Of a DNA stretch of 64,000 bases, positions 16,454 to 25,586 are shown piece after piece. The stretch comes from Pseudomonas sp. DNDY-54 (GTDB taxonomy: Bacteria; Pseudomonadota; Gammaproteobacteria; Pseudomonadales; Pseudomonadaceae), in assembly GCF_019880365.1 (NCBI RefSeq), contig NZ_CP082271.1:2232001-2296000 (forward strand), read 5' to 3'. Positions within the stretch are counted from its first letter, which is position 1. The number at the start of each line of letters is the position of its first letter. Below the pieces are notes generated by a model. The model was not told the DNA's origin, did no database searches, and was given only the letters and a program-made list of their open reading frames with translations. A program made the translations under genes and the position numbers.

Positions 16454-17461
16454 ATGACTATCAAAGTAGGCATCAACGGTTTCGGACGCATCGGGCGTCT
16501 GGCGCTTCGCGCCGCCTGGAGCTGGCCCGAGCTGGAATTCGTTCGGATCAACGATCCGGCCGGCGACGCGGCCACCCATGCGCACCTGCTGAACTTCGAT
16601 TCAGTCCACGGCCGCTGGCAGCACGAAGCGGGCAGCGACGGCGATTGCGTCGTGATCGATGGCAAGCGGGTCCAGGTCACCGCGAACAAGGCCATTGCGG
16701 ATACCAACTGGTCCGACTGCGATCTGGTGATCGAAGCCAGCGGCAAGATGAAGACGGTTGCGGTGCTGCAAGGCTATCTGGACCAAGGCGTAAAACGGAT
16801 CGTGGTCAGCGCGCCGGTCAAGGAAGCGGGAGCGCTCAACATTGTCATGGGCGTTAATGATCAGCTATTCGATCCGGCGCAGCATCGCATCGTCACTGCA
16901 GCCTCGTGCACGACAAACTGCCTTGCACCGGTGGTCAAGGTTATTCACGAACACTTAGGCATCCGCCATGGTTCGATCACCACCATCCACGACCTGACCA
17001 ACACCCAAAGCATCCTCGATCAACCCCACAAGGACCTGCGGCGGGCTCGCGCCTCGGGGATGAGCCTGATCCCGACCACGACGGGTTCGGCAACTGCCAT
17101 CGCGGAGATCTTTCCCGAACTGCGCGGCAAGCTCAATGGCCATGCCGTGCGCGTGCCGCTGGCAAACGCGTCGCTCACTGACTGCGTGTTCGAGGTGGAA
17201 CGGGAGACGAGCGTCGAGGAGGTCAATCGGCTCTTGCAGGCTGCTGCAAACGAAGGCCCGCTCAAGGGGATCCTGGGTTACGAGGAGCGTCCGCTGGTTT
17301 CCATCGACTACCGCACCGACCCGCGCTCTTCGATCATCGATGCGCTATCAACGATGGTCGTCAACGGTACTCAAGTGAAGCTCTATGCCTGGTACGACAA
17401 TGAGTGGGGCTATGCCAATCGCACCGTGGAGCTGGCACGCATGGTCGGCCTGGCCGAGTAA
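16454..17461 (+). CDS. Glyceraldehyde-3-phosphate dehydrogenase of the arsenate-resistance (ArsJ-linked) type
   Basis: A 335-residue enzyme. The NAD motif KVGINGFGRIGR is at the N terminus, the catalytic Cys in AASCTTNCLAPV, the catalytic His and partner in the central TGSATAIAEIFPEL region, and YDNEWGYANRTV is at the C terminus. Because it is placed directly before arsJ in an ars operon, it probably uses arsenate in place of phosphate to make 1-arseno-3-phosphoglycerate, which ArsJ then exports. This two-gene arsenate pathway is established in pseudomonads. It is probably not the housekeeping glycolytic copy. Confidence 0.93.
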   Translation: MTIKVGINGFGRIGRLALRAAWSWPELEFVRINDPAGDAATHAHLLNFDSVHGRWQHEAGSDGDCVVIDGKRVQVTANKAIADTNWSDCDLVIEASGKMKTVAVLQGYLDQGVKRIVVSAPVKEAGALNIVMGVNDQLFDPAQHRIVTAASCTTNCLAPVVKVIHEHLGIRHGSITTIHDLTNTQSILDQPHKDLRRARASGMSLIPTTTGSATAIAEIFPELRGKLNGHAVRVPLANASLTDCVFEVERETSVEEVNRLLQAAANEGPLKGILGYEERPLVSIDYRTDPRSSIIDALSTMVVNGTQVKLYAWYDNEWGYANRTVELARMVGLAE

Positions 17462-17499
17462 TTTCGGCTATCCGCTCCCCCACGCAACAGGATCGCGCT

Positions 17500-18732
17500 A
17501 TGCACGCCCTCTCCCGCCTCGCGCCAGAGGTTCGCCAGTATCTCTTGGTGACCGGTAATTATTGGGCCTTCACCCTGACCGACGGCGCGTTGCGGATGCT
17601 GGTCGTGCTGCACTTCCATGCGCTGGGCTATACACCGTTGCAGATCGCCGCCCTGTTTCTCTTCTACGAGATATTCGGCGTTATCACCAACCTGGTCGGT
17701 GGTTACCTGGGGGCGCGGCTCGGTCTCAACCGCACCATGAACATCGGTCTGGCGATGCAGGTGGTGGCGCTGCTCATGCTCACGGTCCCCGCCGCATGGC
17801 TGACGATTCCTTGGGTGATGGCTGCCCAAGCGCTGTCGGGCATCGCCAAGGACCTGAACAAGATGAGCGCCAAGAGCTCGATCAAGCTGCTGGTGCCGGA
17901 TGGTCAACAGGGCACGCTATACAAGTGGGTGGCGATTCTCACTGGGTCGAAGAATGCACTTAAAGGCGTCGGGTTCTTTCTGGGCGGAGCCTTGCTTGCC
18001 GGTGTCGGGTTTCGCGGTTCCCTGGTGACCATGGCAGGGGCACTGGCGTTGATCTGGATCGCCAGCCTGTTCCTCTTGAAGAAAGACCTGGGCAAGGCCA
18101 AGGCAAAACCCAAGTTCCGCGAGTTGCTGTCGAAGAGCCGCGCCATCAACTTCCTGTCAGCTGCGCGGCTGTTTCTGTTTGGCGCGCGTGACGTCTGGTT
18201 CGTGGTCGCGCTGCCGGTTTACCTGTCTTCCGTATTCGGCTGGGATTTCTGGCAGGTCGGAGGCTTCCTCGCCCTCTGGGTGATCGGCTACGGCGTTATT
18301 CAGTCGCTCGCACCGGCCATTACTGGCAAGCGCCGCGGCCAGGTCCCCGATGGGCGCGCAGCCTTCATTTGGGCGCTGCTGCTGGCCGGTCTGCCAGCGG
18401 GTATTGCGCTGGGGCTGGGCGCCGGCTTCTCGCCGCAGGTCGTGTTAATCGGCGGGCTTCTGCTGTTTGGCGCGCTGTTCGCGGTCAATTCGTCGTTGCA
18501 CAGTTACCTCATCGTGTCCTATGCCAAGGCCGACGGCGTATCGCTGGATGTCGGCTTTTACTACATGTCCAACGCGATGGGCCGGCTGCTGGGCACAGTG
18601 CTGTCGGGCTGGGTTTATCAGCGCTACGGCCTGGAAGCCTGCCTCTGGATTTCCAGCGCCTTCGTGCTGCTTGCGGCGCTGATTTCGATGGGTCTGCCGC
18701 GACACCTTCAGGAAGACCCATTCACTCGCTGA
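17500..18732 (+). CDS. arsJ: ArsJ, organoarsenical (1-arseno-3-phosphoglycerate) efflux MFS permease
   Basis: A 410-residue MFS protein with about twelve helices. It shows the ArsJ-type N terminus (YLLVTGNYWAFTLTDGALRM) and the internal segment SGIAKDLNKMSAKSSIKLL. It lies 38 bases after the GAPDH gene. ATG 17500 follows AGGATCG; the longer frame from 17404 overlaps GAPDH and is rejected. With GAPDH it removes arsenate as an unstable arseno-ester that breaks down outside the cell. It is the last gene of the operon. Confidence 0.94.
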   Translation: MHALSRLAPEVRQYLLVTGNYWAFTLTDGALRMLVVLHFHALGYTPLQIAALFLFYEIFGVITNLVGGYLGARLGLNRTMNIGLAMQVVALLMLTVPAAWLTIPWVMAAQALSGIAKDLNKMSAKSSIKLLVPDGQQGTLYKWVAILTGSKNALKGVGFFLGGALLAGVGFRGSLVTMAGALALIWIASLFLLKKDLGKAKAKPKFRELLSKSRAINFLSAARLFLFGARDVWFVVALPVYLSSVFGWDFWQVGGFLALWVIGYGVIQSLAPAITGKRRGQVPDGRAAFIWALLLAGLPAGIALGLGAGFSPQVVLIGGLLLFGALFAVNSSLHSYLIVSYAKADGVSLDVGFYYMSNAMGRLLGTVLSGWVYQRYGLEACLWISSAFVLLAALISMGLPRHLQEDPFTR

Positions 18733-18746
18733 GTGCGCGATATCGC

Positions 18747-19085
18747 TCAGGATTCGGGCTGAATGTGCAGAATCCGACTCATATCCTCCACGCTGAACGC
18801 GAACTGCACCCTGTCACCCACCTTGAGCTCCTGCAGTTGCTCAGGCGGTGCCTTGAAGTCCATGGTCATGGCCGGCCATTTGAGCGCCGGGACGGGGCCG
18901 TGCGCGATAGTCAGCTCGCCAGTCTCGCGATCGACTGCCTGAAGCGTTCCGCTGGCATGCGCTGTGGCAGACACTACCGAGCTTGCCTGCGAAGGGTTGC
19001 TGTCCACCTCGCGCGGCATCGTGCTGTCAGCGACCGCAGGCTGACTGAGCGCCGCGAAGGTGGCGAGGATCAATCGGATTTTCAT
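18747..19085 (-). CDS. cusF: CusF-like periplasmic copper/silver chaperone
   Basis: A 112-residue protein with a Sec signal peptide (KIRLILATFAALSQPAVADS). The CusF-type beta-barrel core follows, with the metal-site pattern TIAHGPVPALKWPAMTMDF, where His, Trp and two Met form the Cu(I)/Ag(I) site. Its start overlaps the cusA stop by four bases, so it is the last gene of the efflux operon. It should carry metal to the CusB/CusA pump. A second CusF-like domain is fused to the CusB protein encoded upstream. Confidence 0.93.
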   Translation of the reverse strand: MKIRLILATFAALSQPAVADSTMPREVDSNPSQASSVVSATAHASGTLQAVDRETGELTIAHGPVPALKWPAMTMDFKAPPEQLQELKVGDRVQFAFSVEDMSRILHIQPES

Positions 19086-22000
19086 TGGGCAGTTCCTTGT
19101 TTGGCTTGGGGATGTTGTAGAGCGCGGCGGCGCATCAGCCGATACGCCGCAGGAATCACGAACAGCGATAACAAGGGCGCGCTGAGCATGCCGCCCACCA
19201 TAGGCGCGGCGATGCGGCTCATCACTTCGCTGCCGGTGCCGCTGCCCCAGAAGATGGGCAGCAGGCCGGCGACGATCACGGCGACGGTCATTGCCTTGGG
19301 CCGCACCCGTTGCACCGCGCCTTCACGTATAGCCGAGCACAATCCAGCCTCGTCGGCCCGTCCGGCCTGCTGCTCATCGAGCCATGCATTCTTCAGATAG
19401 AGCAGCATGATCACGCCGAACTCCGCGGCCACGCCCGCCAGCGCAATGAAGCCGACGCCGGTCGCGACCGAAAGGTTGAAGCCCATCAGGTAGAGGAACC
19501 ACACGCCACCCGTGAGGGCGAACGGCAGCGTCAGCATGATCAGCAGCGCTTCGTCGAAACGGTTGAACGTCAGGTACAGCAGCACGAAGATGATCAACAG
19601 CGTCGCCGGCACCACCAGTTTGAGTCGGGCGTTGGCGCGCTCCAGGTACTCGAACTGACCGGAGTAGCTGAGGCTCATCCCCGGCAGCAAAGGAACGTTC
19701 GCGTTAACCGCGTCGCGCAGGTCAGCCACCACCGAAGCAATGTCTCGGCCGCGCACGTCGATGTATACCCAGCCGGTGAGCCGTGCGTTTTCGCTGCGCA
19801 ACATCGGCGGGCCGTCACTGACCGCTACCCGCGCCACGCTACCTAATGTGATCTGGCTACCCAGAGGCGTGAGGATCGGCAAGTGCTCAAGCGCCTGCGG
19901 TGAATCTCGCCACTCACGGGGATAACGCACGCTGATGGGATAGCGCGCGAGCCCTTCTACCGTCTCGCCAACGGTCTCCCCGCCGATGGCACTGGCCACG
20001 ATGGATTGAACATCCGCGATATTCAGCCCATAGCGAGCAGCATCCTGACGGTCGATGTCGATGTCGATGTAGCGTCCGCCGACCAGCCGCTCGGCCAGTG
20101 CCGAACTGACGCCCGGCACCGTCTTGGCGACCGCTTCGACCTGCTGGCTGACGCGGTCGATTTCCTCCAGATTGGCCCCGGCAATCTTTACTCCGATCGG
20201 GCTCTTGATGCCGGTCGCGAGCATGTCGATACGGTTGCGGATCGGCGGGATCCAGATATTGGTCAAGCCTGGCACTTGCACCGCACGGTCCAGCTCGTCC
20301 ACCAGCTTTTCGGGTGTCATTCCAGCGCGCCACTGATCTCGCGGCTTGAACTGGATGGTGGTTTCAAACATTTCCAGCGGCGCCGGATCGGTGGCGGACT
20401 CGGCGCGACCAGCCTTGCCGAACACCCGGGCGACCTCCGGCACGCTGCGGATCATTCGATCCGTCTGCTGCAACAGCTGCGAGGCCTTTTGCGCCGACAG
20501 CCCCGGCAGCGCTGACGGCATGTAGAGCAGGTCACCCTCGTCCATCGGCGGCAGGAACTCCCCGCCGAGGCGCGACATCGGCCACAAGGTCGTGGCAAGT
20601 ACCAGCAGCGCGACGGCGATGGTGGCCTTTGGATGATCGAGCACCGCATCAAGAGCCGGACGATAGATACGGATCAGTCCACGGTTGAGGGGGTTACGCG
20701 ATTCGTCTGGCAGTTTTCCACGAATCCAGTAACCCATGAGTACTGGGACCAGCGTGACGGAGAGCCCTGCCGCAGCAGCCATGGCATAGGTCTTGGTGAA
20801 TGCCAGCGGGCCGAACAGCCTCCCCTCCTGCGCTTCGAGGGTAAACACCGGAATGAACGACAGCGTGATGATCAACAGGCAGAAGAACAGCGCAGGGCCG
20901 ACCTCCTGCGCGGCTGTGGTCATCACTCGCCAATGTTCGTCGCCGTCGAGGACCTTGCCCGGATTCGCATGGCGCCAGGCTTCAGCCTTCTTGTGGGCGT
21001 TCTCGATCATTACCACGGCGGCGTCGACCATTGCGCCAATCGCAATTGCAATGCCACCCAGGGACATGATGTTGGCGTTGATGCCTTGGTAGCGCATCAC
21101 GGCGAACGCGATCAGTACCCCGATCGGCAGGGAAACGATCGCCACCAACGACGACCGCAAATGCCAGAGGAACAGCCCGCACACCAGTGCAACGACGATG
21201 AATTCCTCCAGAAGCTTGAAGCTGAGGTTCTCCACGGCGCGATCAATGAGCTGGCTGCGATCGTAGGTGGTGATTATTTCGACCCCGGCAGGCAAGCTCC
21301 TGCGCAGCGATTCGAGCTTGGTGTGGATAGCCGCCAGGGTTTCGCGTGCATTCTTTCCGCTGCGCAGGATTACTACACCGCCGACGGTTTCACCCTCCCC
21401 GTCGAGTTCGGCGATGCCCCGTCGCATTTCCGGACCGAGCTGGATATGCGCCACCTCCCCCAGCGTCACCGGAACGCCGGCAGCACTGAGCTGCAGGGGA
21501 ATGTTGCGAAAGTCATCCAGCGTCTTCAGATAGCCAGAGGCACGCACCATGTATTCGGTTTCCGCCAGTTCCAACACCGCGCCGCCGGTTTCCTGATTGG
21601 CTCGGCCGATGGCTTCGTTGACCTGCGCCTGAGTGATACCAAGGCTGGCCATTTTCAGCGGATCGAGCACCACCTGATATTGCTTGACCATTCCGCCGAT
21701 GGTCGCAACCTCGGCCACGTTGGGCAGCGTGATTAGTTCGTACTTGAGGAACCAGTCCTGCAGGCTACGCAGCTGCGCCAGGTCGTGATTGCCGCTGCGA
21801 TCGACCAGCGCGTACTGGTAGATCCAGCCGACCCCGGTGGCATCCGGGCCGAGCGATGGCTTGGCACTCGCCGGCAGGCGGCTCTGCACCTGGCTGAGGT
21901 ACTCCAGCACGCGAGAACGCGCCCAGTACAGGTCCGTGCCGTCTTCGAACAGCACATAGACATAGCTGTCACCGAAGAATGAATAACCGCGAACCGTCTT

Positions 22001-22237
22001 CGCACCCGGTACCGACAGCATGGTGGTGGTTAGCGGATAGGTGACCTGATTTTCAACAATCTGCGGCGCCTGGCCTGGATAAGGCGTGCGAATGATCACC
22101 TGCACATCGGACAGGTCCGGCAGCGCATCGATCGGCGTGGTGCTCACTGACCAGATGCCAACGGCGGTGATCAGTACCGTGGCCAGCAGCACCAGAAAGC
22201 GATTGACTACGGACCAGCGAATCAGCGCGGCGATCAT
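19082..22237 (-). CDS. cusA: Heavy-metal RND efflux pump, CusA type
   Basis: A 1051-residue inner-membrane RND protein, the normal length. The fourth-helix signature AIGAMVDAAVVMIENAHK has Asp and Glu but lacks the extra Asp of the divalent CzcA type, which points to monovalent Cu(I)/Ag(I). Other RND features are ALPDLSDVQVIIRTPYPGQAPQ near the start, GGEFLPPMDEGDLLYMP and VGFIALAGVAAEFGVIMLLYL. It overlaps cusB and cusF by four bases each (ATGA), which indicates tight translational coupling. It takes metal from the periplasm or CusF and drives it through CusB to CusC using protons. Confidence 0.96.
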   Translation of the reverse strand: MIAALIRWSVVNRFLVLLATVLITAVGIWSVSTTPIDALPDLSDVQVIIRTPYPGQAPQIVENQVTYPLTTTMLSVPGAKTVRGYSFFGDSYVYVLFEDGTDLYWARSRVLEYLSQVQSRLPASAKPSLGPDATGVGWIYQYALVDRSGNHDLAQLRSLQDWFLKYELITLPNVAEVATIGGMVKQYQVVLDPLKMASLGITQAQVNEAIGRANQETGGAVLELAETEYMVRASGYLKTLDDFRNIPLQLSAAGVPVTLGEVAHIQLGPEMRRGIAELDGEGETVGGVVILRSGKNARETLAAIHTKLESLRRSLPAGVEIITTYDRSQLIDRAVENLSFKLLEEFIVVALVCGLFLWHLRSSLVAIVSLPIGVLIAFAVMRYQGINANIMSLGGIAIAIGAMVDAAVVMIENAHKKAEAWRHANPGKVLDGDEHWRVMTTAAQEVGPALFFCLLIITLSFIPVFTLEAQEGRLFGPLAFTKTYAMAAAAGLSVTLVPVLMGYWIRGKLPDESRNPLNRGLIRIYRPALDAVLDHPKATIAVALLVLATTLWPMSRLGGEFLPPMDEGDLLYMPSALPGLSAQKASQLLQQTDRMIRSVPEVARVFGKAGRAESATDPAPLEMFETTIQFKPRDQWRAGMTPEKLVDELDRAVQVPGLTNIWIPPIRNRIDMLATGIKSPIGVKIAGANLEEIDRVSQQVEAVAKTVPGVSSALAERLVGGRYIDIDIDRQDAARYGLNIADVQSIVASAIGGETVGETVEGLARYPISVRYPREWRDSPQALEHLPILTPLGSQITLGSVARVAVSDGPPMLRSENARLTGWVYIDVRGRDIASVVADLRDAVNANVPLLPGMSLSYSGQFEYLERANARLKLVVPATLLIIFVLLYLTFNRFDEALLIMLTLPFALTGGVWFLYLMGFNLSVATGVGFIALAGVAAEFGVIMLLYLKNAWLDEQQAGRADEAGLCSAIREGAVQRVRPKAMTVAVIVAGLLPIFWGSGTGSEVMSRIAAPMVGGMLSAPLLSLFVIPAAYRLMRRRALQHPQAKQGTAQ

Positions 22238-23727
22238 GGCTGGTCCTCCTGCTTGCTGAGCTGCTCGACGACCAGACCGCTGTCCGATTCACGCACGGCG
22301 AAGGTCACTCGGTCGCCTTCAGCAATACCGTGCAATAGGTGTGGATTGGCCACCTCGAAGCGCATCGTCATGCCTGGCATCCCCAGGGTGTGAAAGGGAC
22401 CGTGGGCGATTTTTACCTGCAGCTCATCGAGCCCAACGACGCGACCTTCCGATTCATGTAGCGCCGGTGCCCTGCTGGCGTGATCGTGGGTCTGGGGTTC
22501 TTCCGTCACGGCGGCGGTGATGCCGCGCAAGCTGGCTTCTGAATCGATCAGGAACTGCCCGGACGCGACTACCTGTTGACCTTCTTCCAAGCCTTGAAGG
22601 ATGGCTGTCTGACGGCCACTGTCAGTGCCAAGCCGGACTTCGACCGGCCGGTAATGACCACCTGGGTCGGCAACCATCACCAAGGCACGTTTGCCCGTTC
22701 GGATTACGGCTTCGCTAGGAACCAGTAACACCGGCTCGGCAGCCGCATCCGCTACGGCTACCCGCGCCGTCAGCCCGGGACGAAGCTGGCCGTCCGGATT
22801 GGGCAATTCAACCCGAACACGCAGGGTGCGACTGGCGGCGGTGGCTTCAGGAAGTATCGCCGTCACGCGGCCGCTAACCGTTTCGCCTGGCAGTGCCGGG
22901 AGCTGTGCGGTGGCCTCCTGACCGACGTGTATCGCGCCGCCCTGTGCTTCAGGGACCGCGATTTCGAGCCAGACGCTGTCCAGCCCATTGATCGACGCCA
23001 ACGACGCGCCAGGTGCGACGCTCATGCCCTCGCGAATATCCAGCGCCTGCAGAACGCCGCCGATGGGCGCTCGGATTGTCAGCTGTGTATGTACCCGTGC
23101 AGTGCGCTCCAGCTGGCGCACGATATCCGCCGGCATCCCGGCGAGGTGCAAACGTTGGCGTGCGCCTTCTAGTAAATGCGGATCGCCAATCCGGCGTAAC
23201 GCCAGATATTCTTCCTGCGCTGCTGCCCACTCGGGTATCAACAAATCCACCAGCGGCGCGCCTTGCTCCACAATATCGCCCGGGGCCAGTTGATAGACAC
23301 GCTCGACGAACCCTGCCGCTCTGGCCTGCACCCGAGCCACATTGCGCTCGTTGTAGCCGAGCACGCCAACCGCCTCGACATGCCTCGCAAGCGAACCTCG
23401 GCTCACCGTTGCCAGCCGCACGCCGAGGTTCTGCGTGACGGCCGGGTCGATGCTGATGCTTGCTGAACTTCCGCCCTCATCGGCGTAGCGCGGAACCAGC
23501 TGCATATCCATAAAGGGCGACTTGCCGGGCTTGTCGAACTTGTGCTGCGGCACCATTGGGTCATACCAATAGAGGACGGTTCGCTCTGTCTGCGTTGGGC
23601 CCGGTTCTGTAGTCGAGTCAGCTGGCAGCGCCGGGGAGTTTGTCTGCGCCAGCCAATAGCCACCGGCCAAACCCAGGATGGCAGCCACGCCAGCCGCCGT
23701 GATTGTCTTCACTGATGCTCGGCTCAT
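22234..23727 (-). CDS. cusB: CusB-type membrane fusion protein with N-terminal metal-binding segment and C-terminal CusF-like domain
   Basis: A 497-residue periplasmic adaptor. It begins with an N-terminal membrane anchor. A heavy-metal-binding segment follows (YWYDPMVPQHKFDKPGK, about residues 53-70, then MDMQLVP), then barrel-sandwich and beta-barrel adaptor domains (about 95-400). The last 75 or so residues are CusF-like (QVKIAHGPFHTLGMPGMTMRF), with His and three Met as likely metal ligands. It is longer than plain CusB because of this fusion. It links CusA to the outer-membrane channel and probably hands over metal itself. Confidence 0.93.
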   Translation of the reverse strand: MSRASVKTITAAGVAAILGLAGGYWLAQTNSPALPADSTTEPGPTQTERTVLYWYDPMVPQHKFDKPGKSPFMDMQLVPRYADEGGSSASISIDPAVTQNLGVRLATVSRGSLARHVEAVGVLGYNERNVARVQARAAGFVERVYQLAPGDIVEQGAPLVDLLIPEWAAAQEEYLALRRIGDPHLLEGARQRLHLAGMPADIVRQLERTARVHTQLTIRAPIGGVLQALDIREGMSVAPGASLASINGLDSVWLEIAVPEAQGGAIHVGQEATAQLPALPGETVSGRVTAILPEATAASRTLRVRVELPNPDGQLRPGLTARVAVADAAAEPVLLVPSEAVIRTGKRALVMVADPGGHYRPVEVRLGTDSGRQTAILQGLEEGQQVVASGQFLIDSEASLRGITAAVTEEPQTHDHASRAPALHESEGRVVGLDELQVKIAHGPFHTLGMPGMTMRFEVANPHLLHGIAEGDRVTFAVRESDSGLVVEQLSKQEDQP

Positions 23728-24974
23728 GGGGCGTCTCCGTAGGCGAAATGCAACCGTGCAGCCGCGATGGCGTGCAGGCCTTCCAGGTCAATCTGTTTCA
23801 GGCGGGTTTCGATCAGTTCTCGACGCGCGTCGAGTACGGTATCCAACTCACTGGTCCCAGCTCTGTAGCCGGCCAATGCAAGGTCCGCTCGCTCCTGAGC
23901 CAGCGGTAAAAAGGTCTCGACCGTGCGTGTTAAGGCACGCTGAATCCTCTGCAGCTCAGCCAGTTCGACGGACAGCTGTTCGGCAAAGGCTCGCTGACTG
24001 GCGTCGCGCTCGGCTTCCAGCTGGTTGAGCTGCGCATGCCTGGCGGCGATGCGCGGGCTTTGCCGCGAGCGCTGAAAGATCGGCAGATCAAAACTGAAGG
24101 TGAGGTTGACCATGTCGCCGTATTCGCGGCCACGCTTGAGATAGTCGACCTCCCAACTCCAGTCCGGCTTCGTCTCGGCAGTCGCTTCGCCGATACGCGC
24201 CTGCGCCTCGCGCAGCTTCGGTGCGTAGGCAGCAATCTCGGGGTGTGCCTGCACACGGGAGAGCATGGCCTGCCCGTCCACCGACCAACCGGGCAGGTTG
24301 CCGCTCAGCGGCTGCTGCCCGGCTTCGCCAATCCATCGTGTCAGTGATGCCCGCGCCTGGCTGCGCAATTGGATCAGCTCGTCCTCACGCTCAGCCAGCA
24401 ACGCCGCCTCTTGACGGGGAATGACAGCGTCAGCGACTTCACCGCGACCACCCGCGATCTTCGCCTGCACCGTTTCGGCCAGCAGGCGGTTTTCGTCGTA
24501 CAGCGTGCTGAATAGATGCTGCTTGCGCTCGACGGTGTGGGTCGCAATCCAGGCCTGCGCGGTTGCCTGCCGCACCTTCAGCGCTTCGATGTGGCGTTCG
24601 GCCTCCGCACGACTGATTCCCGCCTGAGCCAGCGCGACACGCGCTTCACGCTTGTCGCGGTTTGGAACCTCTTGCATCAGGCCGATCATCTGCATGGTCA
24701 TGCCGTCCTCCCCAGGACGCCAGGCGGCATCTCCGTCGATGGGAAGGTTCTGCAGACCCAACAGCAATTTCGGGTCCGGCAGCTCGCCGGCAGGCGTCGC
24801 GCTCTGCTTCGCAGCGATCAGTTTTGATGCTTCGGCCTGAAGCGAAGGTGATTGACGCTCAGCGAGCTGCAATGCGTTTTCGAAGGTCAGCGCAGCAGCC
24901 GATATGGGCACCAGCATGACGCAGCAGCACGCCGCCGCGCCGAGCAAGCGGGTGCGAGAGTATCGGGATTTCAT
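23724..24974 (-). CDS. cusC: Outer-membrane factor of the heavy-metal efflux pump (TolC family, CusC/CzcC-like)
   Basis: A 416-residue protein with a signal peptide (LGAAACCCVMLVPISAAALT) and two TolC-type repeats (ALQLAERQSPSLQAEASKL and the later AYAPKLREAQARIGEATAETKPDW), with long helical regions between them. The GLMQEVPNRDKREARVAL stretch is typical of the CzcC/CusC branch. It is the first gene of the tight operon cusC-cusB-cusA-cusF; its stop overlaps the cusB start. The name is by family; copper/silver specificity is argued from cusA. Confidence 0.9.
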   Translation of the reverse strand: MKSRYSRTRLLGAAACCCVMLVPISAAALTFENALQLAERQSPSLQAEASKLIAAKQSATPAGELPDPKLLLGLQNLPIDGDAAWRPGEDGMTMQMIGLMQEVPNRDKREARVALAQAGISRAEAERHIEALKVRQATAQAWIATHTVERKQHLFSTLYDENRLLAETVQAKIAGGRGEVADAVIPRQEAALLAEREDELIQLRSQARASLTRWIGEAGQQPLSGNLPGWSVDGQAMLSRVQAHPEIAAYAPKLREAQARIGEATAETKPDWSWEVDYLKRGREYGDMVNLTFSFDLPIFQRSRQSPRIAARHAQLNQLEAERDASQRAFAEQLSVELAELQRIQRALTRTVETFLPLAQERADLALAGYRAGTSELDTVLDARRELIETRLKQIDLEGLHAIAAARLHFAYGDAP

Positions 24975-25066
24975 GATTACGATTCCTTTGGAGCGTACGT
25001 GCCATAAGCACGTGTCTTGAGCCCATCACTTCACGAGGGTGAAAGGCTGCTCAGGTCAGCAAGGAA

Positions 25067-25435
25067 TCAGAAGCGTGGGGGGCGCCAGTGGCTGTCGCCC
25101 GCGGGCGTTGGCGTATGGGTGGGCACGTAGGCGGCGAGATTGAGTTCAGGGCCGGAAACAGGCGGCTTGCTGAACTGGGGCAGTAGCAGGCTAGCGGTCT
25201 GGCATTGCTGCCCATCGGCGCAGCGCGCGCCGTTATCGTCACGTTCGTGCTGGGCCGGATCAGCGGTCACCGTGCGCATGTCCACGTGCACTTCATGGCC
25301 CGTGAGCGCTCCATGCGACGCACCCGACTCGCCCATCGAGCATCGCGCCGAAGCCAGCTGTAACGCTGCCATCCCGTTTATGGGAAGCACCAAGCTCATC
25401 AGCAGAACGAAAACCAGACGGAGACGACGTTTCAT
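25067..25435 (-). CDS. Small secreted His/Cys-containing protein upstream of the cus operon
   Basis: A 122-residue protein with a signal peptide (RLRLVFVLLMSLVLPINGMA). The mature part has scattered His, Cys and Met (CSMGESGASHG, HEVHVDM, CADGQQCQT) and a Pro-rich tail (THTPTPAGDSHWRPPRF). It is about 90 bases upstream of cusC on the same strand, so it is probably in the same transcript. Small genes of this kind (CzcI- or CopL-like) often head metal-efflux operons and help sensing or binding. I cannot assign a family with certainty. Confidence 0.65.
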   Translation of the reverse strand: MKRRLRLVFVLLMSLVLPINGMAALQLASARCSMGESGASHGALTGHEVHVDMRTVTADPAQHERDDNGARCADGQQCQTASLLLPQFSKPPVSGPELNLAAYVPTHTPTPAGDSHWRPPRF

Positions 25436-25586
25436 GACGCGAGTTTAATCGCTCCGTTGGAACTGAATAATTGATCTGGATCGTTTTTTTGAGAAAACGG
25501 AACGCTCGCGACTGTCAGCCAGCGGGTGACACAGGACCGATCGCATCTTTGCGGCTTAGGACCGGTTTGTTCAGCGCCAAGGCGGT

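Noticed and set aside
16156..16857. 233-residue plus-strand frame spanning ynfA and GAPDH
   Set aside because: Overlaps two well-supported genes in another frame and is dominated by Arg, Gly and Ala.
20633..21736. 367-residue plus-strand frame opposite cusA
   Set aside because: Lies wholly within the intact cusA gene, is rich in His, Arg and Gln as antisense frames of GC-rich genes are, and has no recognisable domain.
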